The translations under genes were made by a program, and so were the position numbers. The notes beneath the pieces are model-generated. The model saw only the letters and a program-made list of their open reading frames with translations, did no database searches and was not told where the DNA came from. 64,000 nt of DNA from Thozetella sp. PMI_491 (taxonomy: Eukaryota; Ascomycota; Sordariomycetes; Chaetosphaeriales; Chaetosphaeriaceae). Below are positions 11,231 through 21,197 of this stretch, piece by piece. The stretch is taken from positions 3,020,416 through 3,084,415 of the forward strand of contig MU270015.1 of NCBI GenBank assembly GCA_021432635.1, read 5' to 3'. How positions within the stretch are numbered: the stretch's first letter is position 1; each line of letters begins with the position of its first letter.

Positions 11231-12436
11231 ATGGCAATCTAGACTAGCCGCTTTTTATTGCCAGGAACCATTGCTCGTCTTGGATGAGCAACAACGCTCG
11301 ATCTATCAAGTCTACCGTAGACATCGTCACTAGATAGTTTCTGCCGAGTGTGATACACCGTGTATTGAAGGTTGCAATAAGTAGAACAAATAGCAACAAG
11401 GCACGAAAAAACTAACAGTATAGGACCGCGGCGGTATCTTATCGCTACCTCTCTAAGGATGTAAGAAGTGGGCAGAGGACTGCTATAGGCCTTAAGATAT
11501 GCCACAGTAGTGCCAAGTTGTTAGCCCCGCCGTCGCGCTGGCTATTCAGCTATAGTTTGTGTGTGGACCTCTCATGGGGCAAGGCGTACGCCTTGGAGTG
11601 AGCCATGTACGTCCCGGAAAGCTAGCTTGAATCTCATGGCGCCGCTGCTCGGCATTAAAGTGAAATGATGTGATACAGAGTGCCCCCTGTTTACTAGGGC
11701 CGACTGCCCCTGACCATATCAGCACAGCTATATTAGAGCTTCGGATCTACGGCTTCGCTGGCGCTCCGAGCTGCTCCACCTCTAGCTAAATAAGAGCGGC
11801 AGAGCTCCGTCTCTGTCACTAGATAGCTCGTTAGAGCACTTCTCATTCGTATTCCACGAGATCCATCACCCCGTAGTTGCTCCAAAAAATGACCATCAGC
11901 CCGTGCTATGATTACCTATTCGCGACAATCGACAACTCCTTACGACTCTGGCTTTGATGGCTCCCCCTAGCTCCTTTCTTTTCCCACCCGGACCGGAAAG
12001 GTGCTAACTTGGCAGGAACAAGCGACAGATGTGGGATGTATTAGATTACAATATTTCCGGCTATTATAACGGAATAGCTGCCAGTTTTCCGAAATCCACA
12101 ATTTCTAAGAGATCTCCTGCCTTACTCCATTGTCGCATCTAATTGAATGTTACCCGTTTATCTACTCTCAACGACATATGGGACGCTGATATATCTCTGT
12201 TGCTGGGTTGACTCTACCTTTCGACATTTTTGAAATGCTCTCGAAAAGCATAAGATCAACTCTCTCAAACTCTACGTATCGTAAATAATGATACGAGTTT
12301 CGCTTCTGAAGTTACATATTGCTAGATGAAATCTGAGGGACTGTGACCTTGTTTAACCCGTTACTGGCGCTAGTACATTCAGATTAGCTCAGAGTAGTCT
12401 ACTTAATTTAGTAAGAAACATAAAAGAAGGATATAA
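11231..12436. other. AT-rich, stop-rich stretch, no gene seen
   Basis: About 1.2 kb with many TA dinucleotides and no open frame worth noting, particularly 11950-12436. It resembles sequence decayed by repeat-induced point mutation, although I have not computed a RIP index. Confidence 0.4.
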
Positions 12437-14844
12437 TTATTGTTTATCCTGATAATTACTTCCTTTATATGCTATCTTTCTTTCGATATTGTCAATCTGA
12501 TCCTGAAGCGACAAGCCTTGCCTACCAAACGATGAAGCCCATATGTCTTTTAATGCACAGATTAGATCCCTTTCTAGAATATCTTGCTTTTCCCTCAATC
12601 CAGTGTGCTTACTTAGCAGAGGACCGGTACCATTGCTAACCTCCGATTCAACTGACCTCTGAAATATAAGTTTTGGTTGCGTCTCAATATTGGATGGAGG
12701 CCCGACAGTATTTTCTATGGTTGATAGTGACGAAGGGACATCCCTCGTGGGTGAATGGAAACTCTGCTTTTTGCCAAGTGAGAGTAATGACCGAACTTGT
12801 AGAAGATCTGTAGCTAATTGGGAACTCGCCTCGGGTCGACGTTCTAGCTTTGGCATCCAATATGATAAGAACGGTTGTAAGCATTGCACGTTCTTTAGGT
12901 TTATTGGCAAAAATGGCTTTTGATCTAGGTCAAGAGAGTCTCTAATTAGACCAAAAGACTGCTTTCTAGCGGTTGGGAGTTTTTACTACTCGAGGTAGGC
13001 TCTGTCACCATACTATTGCATAAAATCGACAATGTTCTTAAGCAGATGAAGAGGTTGATTCGTAGCTCCTCCTTATAAAGCCTCTCTGACCTCGCTCTCT
13101 GGAGAAGAGTTGCAAGGTGGGTAAAGAACCCCTTGGAAATGGCACAGAGAAAAGCCAGGGAGGGCAAGCTTAGGCTGGATGCTTTGGCACCGTGAATACT
13201 GTGCGTTATTGTCAAAGCAAAGATTTTGTCTAACTCTCCCATGGTCAAGCACGAGATAGATTTCCGATGAGAAACTAGGGTAGCGACGGGCTTGGTAAAC
13301 GGGTTGTCGGGAGGAGAAGTAGCTGCATCTTGGTCCACGACGCAGATATAGCTGAATAGTGCGTTTACCAAAGGATCAGAGTCACCTGCTAGGTATTTTG
13401 TTATTTGCATCAGTTTGAATGCTGTTGTAATTGGGCGGTCTTTCATGTTGTGCTAGGTTAGGGTGCTTCAAAATTCCCCGACCTGACAAAGGTCATATTT
13501 TTCAACATAGGATTGAAATGTATCTAAGAGAAAGAATGAGCAGTTGAGATTAAAATTTAGGAAGATGACATACCTAAGTCTAACGGGTTGCAATTGAGAA
13601 TGTTTGCCTCAAAGCAAGGACTCCAGCTGATGCTAGACTTATGCTTAGCTTCAAAAAGTTCACGCTTGACTTCGCAAGGTGCGCAAGGGAGATTCCCGTC
13701 ACACTGACATCGTGTTAGTGTGACCGGTTTGTGATGATATTGGGAAAACTTTGTGCCATTATTGGCAATCATTGACAGGATATATTACAGCAAGCAATGG
13801 CTGAAAGTGGGCAGAGGGCAAGAGGGGTAAGTTGCAGGAGGTTTACCTTAATCTTCTGAGCCCGGCATTGTAGACAGGCTTTGTTGTATTTTCCCCTTCT
13901 GTCTGTTCGAGGTTGCTCGTTTAGATTGTTGTGTTGAGGTTTGTAGGCGATGCACGTCAACGTCCTAAATCGGTCCTTAGGAATGTTGTGCTGCACAGCC
14001 AGCTTCATCATTCGAGGACTGAGCGACCGCCCTTGCTCCCTTGAATATGAAGAGAGTGGGGTTGCAGGTGCCGGTTTTGTCGTGTTCGGAATTGGCCCAG
14101 ATAATGCACAGCCAAATATCGCCCGAGGCGGTGGAAAAGACTCCATCACTGGATTCTGCGGGGAAGCCCGAGAATCCTCTGCTCCCGTGCCGTTAGTAGT
14201 TTGCAGAGGCACTTGGAGAGAGTGGGATTGTAGGTCTAAAGCTGTGCCAACTCGGGGTAGCTCGTCTAATAGATACTCGTTGGTTCTTATGATAGTCCTT
14301 GTACTATCGAGCCCAGTTGGGAAAATGCCATGGTGACGCAGGTATTCTGTGCCCGTGGTGCTGGCGATGTCACTGGTAGGACATGGCATACCACCGTCGA
14401 GAGTTGAGTAGTCGCTCATGGGGTAGAAAGAATCTCTGACAAGTTCAATTTGGGGACTGGTAGTAGCTGGAAGGTCTCGGCGATTCCGTTGAGTTATGGC
14501 CAAGCTCTCGCCACATGGTCCGAAGGGTGGCGCGGTGTTGAACAAGGGAACTGAAGGGCCAGCTTGCGCTACAATCGTTGGCTGGCCCGAGAGTTGAGGA
14601 AATCCAATTAAAGTTGGCCCAAAGCCGTAGCGGATCTCGTCAGTGGCTGGGGTCACACTAGAGACTGGTCGTACTGGAGTGTGTTGGGTTGGCTGGGCAA
14701 TAACAGGACAGCGCTGACGAAAGGGGCGTCCAAGGGCCAAGATTGCGCTCCAGTGCCACCAGTCGACTGAAGAAGTTCATGCCGCTCGTTGTCATCCTGA
14801 ATACCCAAGGGTACGAAGCCATGCCTGTTTTGCCAAGGCTGCAT
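12437..14844 (-). CDS. Zn2Cys6 transcription factor with internal zinc cluster (model approximate)
   Basis: The core is clear. An exon ending at 13847 finishes CLQCRAQKIK, a 143-nt intron follows (13846-13704), and the next exon starts CDGNLPCAPC. Together they give CX2CX6CX5CX2C with a later cysteine in SWSPC. Another intron (13573-13524) leads to DTFQSYVEKYD. Further segments lie at 13452-~12990 and ~12928-12437, the latter ending at the stop. The breaks between segments look like frameshifts but can be explained by introns: about 30 or 54 nt ending at 13453, and about 62-89 nt ending at 12929. The start is best placed at MQPWQNRHGFV (14844), with an intron of ~86 nt before VSSVTPATDE. The zinc cluster sits mid-protein, as in several Sordariomycete regulators. 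Targets are unknown, and partial decay is not excluded. Confidence 0.6.
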
Positions 14845-16468
14845 TGCAAGCTGGAGACTTCAAAGGCCAGGACTTGGGAGCGTAAAGATACGGATTGTAT
14901 TTGGACACGCCTGTTTTCTCGAGCCGATGGCATTTCGATAGAGCCAAGTGAGTGTAGCACTAAGCGGAAAAGGCTTGATTTCGAACAAAATACTGCGAAA
15001 CGTGGCCTCACCACGATTGGGTGAGAGAGCGTTTGATTCCGATCGCTCGGATAGGCTAGGAGAAGGGAGTAGTTTGAGGGTATACGGAGTAGGTCTGGCC
15101 GATCAATCCGCCAGGGGGAGCCAACCGCCCGTTTGAGTCTTTGGTTCCGGCCGCCCAATTTAGACCGGTGGTAAAAGTCGGTGTGGGGCGCTCTTGCCTC
15201 TTTGGTCAATTTCCGGTCGGAGAAGGCGGGGAAAAGCGAGAAGCTGGGGGCCGAGGGCAGCCATTTTTCATCTGACTGCGAGCTGGGAAATTGGGCTATG
15301 GAGCTGGGGCCAAACCTACACCAGGAGACACCCATCCGAGCTGGGCAACCTGCAGCTTGCCGTGATAGGCATTGTTTCCTTAGCAAGGCTCTGATGTTTT
15401 TTTCACACAGTGGCGCATGCTGTATTCCGTAGACCGGCCCGAAAGCATGCCGTCGCCTTCCCAAAGCCTCCTACCTTGGCTCCCCCGTGAAGGTCGGTTT
15501 GACCGAGCGGTGTCTAATCAGCCACACCAGCCTTCCTATTTTGTTTTCCGGAGCCGCCGTTCACCTTGCTGTCCCTCTGAATAACTGCACTTTGTCTAGG
15601 TCGTTGTTGGGGCCGCTCATTATCTTGACCAAGATCCCAACGTATTCCTTCCACATCCCAAAATGCAACCCCCTAATCAAAGACCTGACGGACGATATAC
15701 TCTATTATGTCCCTACTGGCTACCGTTCTTATGGCGCAATGGGTTGATAAATTACTATTAATCATACTCTTGCATCCACTGAGTCCCTGCGCTAGCGCAT
15801 ACAGGTTCTTTATCGTACTTGACTACGGAGTACTCGGCATTGTTGATTAGTACACAAACACTTCACCCTGGGCATATCCCTCCACACCTGGATGGTACGA
15901 ACAGAGAATATCTCTAACTATTAAGTAGCCTAACTAGTCTTTCTATTCCCAGGTCTAGGTTATATAACCGTGCAAACCTGACTACAACTTTCCCACGCTA
16001 ACAATCTTTCTGGAGGTGGAGTGTATGTATTGACTGTTTCGACTATTTATCAAGCAGCCAAGGCAAGGCGGTCTCACCGCCTCATTGCATAGAATTCTGA
16101 TAAATGCACGTCTGCCATGCGCGGTGTGGCAGCAGACGCCACCGTGTAACAAGGAAGCTTTTTGAGGCCAGTATGTAAAATTGCTCGTTTCACGAAGCGA
16201 GCGGAATCAGCGAGGCACTTTTTTCGGAAACCTCGCGGGGACACTCTCAAGTTCACGGAGGGGCACATGTCACAGGTACTGTGCCCATGCCTGCCCAAAG
16301 TGAGCGCAATTTGGATTTCCTTCCCTTCATCAAATATTTCCGTGCTGTGGGTATAAAACATCCACGCCCTCACCAACTTCCCTTCATTGTAAGCCGCAAG
16401 CAGTCCGTCGTCCACGGTCAAACACAGAACCAACAGTAGAAGTGGATCAGCTGCTGAACTATCCAAAC
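14845..16468. other. Intergenic, no gene seen
   Basis: The minus-strand frame to 15464 is open but compositionally poor, and I take it as chance. This stretch holds the promoters of the zinc-cluster gene (left) and of the Gln-rich gene (right). Confidence 0.4.
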
Positions 16469-16949
16469 ATGGCATCCCGATACTTCCACTCTCAGTCTTC
16501 CGGTAGCAGCCGCCAACACAATGGCAATTTATACACCACTAGCTCGGGAAATGGATCGATGAATACTGGCAATGGGTCAGTTGGGCCTTCTGCCCCTGTA
16601 ATTATTGCATGTTGAACGAATCTGACACCTCGCGTCTGTTAGTCATATGACTATCCACCAGTCGGACTCCGCGTGGGAACGCAGGACCGAAGGTCGCATA
16701 TCCGTGGGCGAATATCGTCAAAACACCACGGAACGCCAAGTCGTGTCCCAGCGCAATAACGCCCAGCAGCAGCTAAGACATCAGCAACAAATCAATCAGA
16801 GAAACCAGGCCGAGATCCAGCGCCAGGCCAATATGTTGGCGCAGGCAAGGGCTCAAGAGCAGCGAACTCGCCAACAGGAGATACGGGCCTTTAGGAACCT
16901 CGAGATACGAGAGAGGCGTATGGAGCAGGCGCTGATGCGTCGCAACTAG
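16469..16949 (+). CDS. Small Gln/Arg-rich coiled-coil protein
   Basis: Two exons (16469-16575 and 16643-16949) with a 67-nt intron (GTCAGT...TTAG) join in frame to 137 residues. The N-terminal third is rich in Ser, Asn and Gly. Residues ~60-135 are dominated by Q, R, N and E (QQQLRHQQQINQRNQAEIQR), giving a continuous amphipathic helix or a low-complexity segment. There is no signal peptide or membrane span. I do not recognise a family. It lies tail-to-tail with the HET-s-like gene, separated by 156 bases. Function unknown. Confidence 0.65.
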
Positions 16950-17105
16950 GCGGCCCCCGATCCCTCTGAAGGCTAATGAACTCTCGCGTCGGTGGCAGTT
17001 TTCAGTTGGGGTACTTCGGGAAAACATGGTTTATTTCTCGACTGTCTTTCATCTTTCATCATAATTTCCTGCCGGCTGCTACTAGAAAACACTCCAATTG
17101 ACCCG

Positions 17106-17975
17106 TCAATCATCCCAAACACCTTTGCCTCCATAGATGTTGCCCAAATGGGTGCGTGCCTCGTCATCAACCTGTATTCCATGGTAGACGTGGCAGAAGC
17201 CAACTGGGCCGTGGTTCCATTCTTGAGAGTAATAATCGCCCATCATAGCCTTAGCTCCGTTTCTAGCGACCACATTTACATATCGGTGGCTTCTTCCCAG
17301 GGCGAGGCGCACGCATGATTGTAAAAGAGGATCCACCCTTTCGGCAGCCTCCTCCAAAACTGCAAGCGACTCAATATCGGCGAAGCAAGTGGTCTCGTTC
17401 CTGGCAAGTTGGAGCTGCCACGGTCGGAGGGAAGGTGTCGCGATCTTCTCGAGGGATTCAACCAGGCTCGTAATGTCGTCGAGCAGCTTTCCTAATTGTA
17501 CAGAGTCTCGAAGCGCCCAAGTCATTTTCCTTAGCAGCCCTGTGCCTCTATGACGCTCCTTCACTAGCTGCGCTATTTTGTTTTGGACCAGACGCTGTGG
17601 ACCGTCCATGTCTGCAATTTTGTAAATTGCGCTGTCCTGAGTGCGGAAGGCTCTAGCCGCCGTTGGCGACACGTACTTTGTCGATGCTTCGGCTGATTGC
17701 TCGAAGAGGAATAGGATCTGAAGTAGTATTTCCTTTAGATCGGCAACGTCTGGGGAGTCGCCATTTTGCTGGGCGAATCGGGGGTCATGTTCAATGTTAA
17801 TGGCCCGGCCCCAGCGGGCAAGACGAAGGCGTGCGCAGCTGATGCGGACGATATAGGTCTGGAAGTCGCGGCCAAATTGCCTCCCGAGCTGGATGTAAGT
17901 AAAACAGTCGATGCATGTGGTAAAAATGGCTGCCGTGCTCACGGCACCGGAGATGACGCCAAAGACTTCAGCCAT
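17106..17975 (-). CDS. het-s: HET-s/HET-S-like HeLo-domain prion protein
   Basis: One exon encodes exactly 289 residues, the length of Podospora HET-s. Residues 1-~227 form a HeLo domain (prion-inhibition and propagation family), opening MAEVFGVISGAVS with D23 and LGRQFGRDF. Residue 33, which is His in HET-S and Pro in HET-s, is Gln here. The C-terminal ~55 residues look like the prion-forming domain. Two pseudo-repeats, ARNGAKAMMGDYY (237-249) and DDEARTHLGNIYGG (270-283), are offset by 32 residues and followed by KGVWDD, matching the known aromatic C-terminal motif. In this family the repeats stack as a beta-solenoid amyloid, which refolds HeLo into a membrane-active, cell-killing form. It works in heterokaryon incompatibility or downstream of an NLR. 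No partner NLR with a matching N-terminal motif lies in the window. Confidence 0.93.
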   Translation of the reverse strand: MAEVFGVISGAVSTAAIFTTCIDCFTYIQLGRQFGRDFQTYIVRISCARLRLARWGRAINIEHDPRFAQQNGDSPDVADLKEILLQILFLFEQSAEASTKYVSPTAARAFRTQDSAIYKIADMDGPQRLVQNKIAQLVKERHRGTGLLRKMTWALRDSVQLGKLLDDITSLVESLEKIATPSLRPWQLQLARNETTCFADIESLAVLEEAAERVDPLLQSCVRLALGRSHRYVNVVARNGAKAMMGDYYSQEWNHGPVGFCHVYHGIQVDDEARTHLGNIYGGKGVWDD

Positions 17976-20092
17976 GCCTTTGGGCTGCTGACCGCGATGT
18001 GCAGAGCTGAGAGGAACTTTACCGCAAAGGAGAGGAGGGTGAGGAGGTGAGCCGCCGAATTCTGACTAAAGTTCCATAGCCTGCCGTAAGCAAGAAAGTG
18101 CAGAACAGCAGCACAGCCCAATTTTGTGGCCTCGCCTGAGCCGCAACAGGCCTTAGAGCTAGTCCAGGCTGACTACTAGGCTGCTAAGCGTTGTTACCTA
18201 TGTGGTCTGTTGCAATTGCTTTAGGAAGCTCAGCGAAACACTCAGACAATAGCCAAGTTACTCTTCCCTGGTCTCGAAATAGCCTTTAAAGTGCGGCTAT
18301 GAGCTATACTCCTGTTTCAACTTACTAGCTAGATGAAACTAAGGATGTGTGGTTAGATCTTCTGGAATAGCTTGTGATGCTAGATCATCTGTTAAAAGTG
18401 GCTACTATTTTTTATTCACCTTTTTCAATAAAAACAGACTTCTGCCGTGTTAATCAACCCTGTTAAAGCCCTATCAGCAAGTTCCTGACGAGCTATAGTA
18501 GAGCTTATAGAAAATTAGCCCATACAACGCTACAATCTAGAGAAACGGGGAGCAGACCAATGAGTTAAAATGTCGGAGATAGGTGGCGGACTCATCCTTC
18601 GGCCTGACGGGCCTTTGCACCGCATCGATGGTATTGTGCTACCGTTTAACAATGAATATGTGCTCTAGCCTCCCTGCAGGAGAGGCCCGAAACAACTTCT
18701 TGAGTGAATTTCTAGTCTCATGGATACTCCTGCTCCGCGAGTGGAGTCACCGGGGGGGGTTGTGTGCCGGAAGGGAGGCACCTTTGGCGCAACTGTTACT
18801 ATCACTACTGGCTGGATCTGTGGCTCCGGGTGCTAAGTCGATGGATATAGGCAGCATGGAGCGTTTGCTGCTATATCCCCTTCACCTCAAGCACACCTGA
18901 GGCTGCTTGCTGTTACTCCTTTGCCACGAGATACAGCTTCTGTTATTGTTCCGTAGCAATCCGCAGCTTACATCACCATTCGTTGTAGCTGATAACATAT
19001 TTTATTCACCATCTATACATGGAGGGTAGCAGGTAAACTTCACAATGTGATCCGGTATTTTCTTTTTATCCTCGCCATGTAATCAACTCTAGAGTTAGCC
19101 TCTAGATTCAATATCTCAAGGCGATAAGTGGCTTATTAAAGACAAGATTACGCCGTGAGGCTACTGGAGATATTCCTCCAATATTTTCCTGGTTAGGTAT
19201 TATTACTTTCAATTTTCTCGGACATTCGAACCAACCAGCATCGATCAACAACTGTCTTTAGGCCACCTTTTTTGGCTGGCTAGATGGCGCAGCGGTAGCC
19301 TAAGCTTCTTGCTAAGTTCTTACGTGGTATCTCTGTATAGTATTGCGATACAAACAGTGCTTTACTTCATACCGGATTCAGACACCTGTCAGCCACGAAC
19401 AAGGAGCTAAAAGAAGGAGGGCCATCAAACAGAATTGGATGGGCCCGGACAGCGACAGTTTCAAAAAAAAACCTTTTTTTGGTCACTCAAGGCGAATGAA
19501 CAATCATTGTCTCCGCTACAACATTATCTTCGCTTTGCCACTGGTCCCGCGGTAGGGACCATCAATGCCGGACGCATTCGGCAATTCAGCGCAAACTACT
19601 GTAGATTCGCCCGTGATAATATTTCCGATACTCAAGGGGTAGCTGCCAAGAGCTATCGTGAGCCGGGAGACTGATATAGAATACAGGTATTTGACCCTGC
19701 CACTTGAAACGCGCTACTGTGGTTCTCGCACCAAGTGGCCAATGCAAGCCAGCACGCGGGGGACGGCTTACAAGGAAAAGTTGCTGGAACTGGAAATAAT
19801 TCAGCGAAGGCTACTCTAATCAGCGATTCAATAATAGGGCACAACTTAGCAGTGGTGCAAGATCTTCAGCCACCGAGCTGACATCTAGGCTCCTGCCATC
19901 CCCCCGTCAGATAAACTTGGACCAAGACTGCTTCGCCACTGGCTGTGCCGTTGGATGTTATCCCGATCTAGGTCCCCGCTAAACAGCGCGTGGATATTAA
20001 ACCGAACTCGAGCCCCAGATGGGCACAAACGCCTTTCACTTGCAAAGTCTGCCAGTATTTCTTCTCTTAGTAGTATTGTACAAGCCACAGCC
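17976..20092. other. Intergenic, partly AT-rich, no gene seen
   Basis: About 2.1 kb. A 32-codon frame from 18571 (MSEIGGGLILRPDGPLHRID) is the only protein-like piece and stops quickly. The part from 18180 to 19250 is TA-rich. A cognate NLR for the HET-s-like protein would be expected in such a place, but none is visible. Confidence 0.4.
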
Positions 20093-20787
20093 ATGCTTTC
20101 TCAGCACTTTTTCGCCATCGGCCTCTTCGGCATCTCACTGGGGCTTGCGGATACTACCGCCGCACCCAGTGCAACATATTTGACTACCAGTCTCTTCCTC
20201 CTGTCGGCGCCCTCACCTGTACCGACAGTGTTCGGCCAAATCATAAGTGCGGGCTCAGGCACAACACTCTTTAACATCCGATGCGAACCGCCTGCTACTC
20301 TCAGCAGCGGACAGGCCGACCCGTGTTCGTTGATTGGAGGCGTAGCAAGCGTCCTTCCATCTTCAGTCGTGTTAACACTGGCCGCGGTGTCTACTTCTGC
20401 ACCCGGGGGGCTTCCAGTAGCGTCGGCAACGACGTGAGTTTTTTCTTGTCCACCCTTGCGCTATGACGAGAGCAAGTACCATGGGCACATTCGCTAATAC
20501 ATGAAAGAACACGGTCTGTGACGTGCCAACTCAACGCGAACACAGCGTCCTGTTCGGGAGCCATGACGATAAACGCAACCAGCCACGGCACGACTTCTAA
20601 GACTGCATCGACTATCTCACAGGTGGTTACGGACGTGTCGCGCAATCTCATCCTCGTGACGCTCACATCTGGAACAAGCCCACTCATCACTGCAAGTTCG
20701 AGCTCAACCGGAGGGGTCCCGAAAATGACACATCACGCTGCCCTTGTCGGAGTCGCGGCTGTCCTTGGCGGTGTTGCTATGCTCTAG
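20093..20787 (+). CDS. Secreted, probably GPI-anchored Ser/Thr-rich protein
   Basis: Two exons (20093-20433 and 20508-20787; GTGAGT...AAAG, 74 nt) join in frame to 206 residues. Residues 1-~19 are a signal peptide (MLSQHFFAIGLFGISLGLAD). The mature part is small-residue and Ser/Thr rich with four cysteines arranged in two pairs (NIRC, DPC; VTC, ASC), likely two disulphides. The C-terminus has a Ser/Gly stretch (ASSSSTGG) and a hydrophobic tail (AALVGVAAVLGGVAML), the layout of a GPI-attachment signal. It should sit in the membrane or wall. The cysteine layout resembles the gene at 43066-43939. No enzymatic motif is seen. Confidence 0.78.
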
Positions 20788-21197
20788 ATGCATATGCCTG
20801 GTTTGGAATATTTACAATACTTGCGATTTTGGTTCTCTGTTTGAGCGCGGTAGTTATAAGGGTGGGATCGGTTGATGCTATGCTTGTATTGGTAAATGTC
20901 TGAGGTAGAGGCAAGCAATGCCTGACGTTGTCATGATAGTACAAACAAAATCATCTTGGGTTCCGAGAGATCCATAACCATGATGAAACTCAAGGTGCTA
21001 CGGGCCGTGGAGGTCACCATCCACCTTGGTGTCCTTCATTATTCGTGATTCACCCACAGAACGAACGACTTGCACAACAGAAAAAAAAAATGTAAGACCA
21101 ACAGTAGCCTGAACGTTGTTCTGCGTGTTCCAATATGATATATCATGTAAAGTGTATAATAGGGATTCATATATTGTGAGCATAATTATCCGTTTCC
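20788..21197. other. Convergent 3' intergenic region
   Basis: Short stretch between the GPI-type gene and the Clr5-ankyrin gene, which point towards each other. No gene is seen. Confidence 0.4.

Noticed and set aside
14658-15464. 268-codon minus-strand open frame
   Set aside because: It overlaps the start of the zinc-cluster gene in another frame, and most of it lies upstream with poor composition.
18571-18669. 32-codon frame as N-terminus of a partner NLR
   Set aside because: It lacks the HET-s-type repeat motif and no NACHT follows.
19282-19325. tRNA-like A-box (TGGCGCAGCGG)
   Set aside because: The D-arm start looks right, but no anticodon stem or GGTTCGA B-box follows. At best it is a decayed tRNA-derived element.
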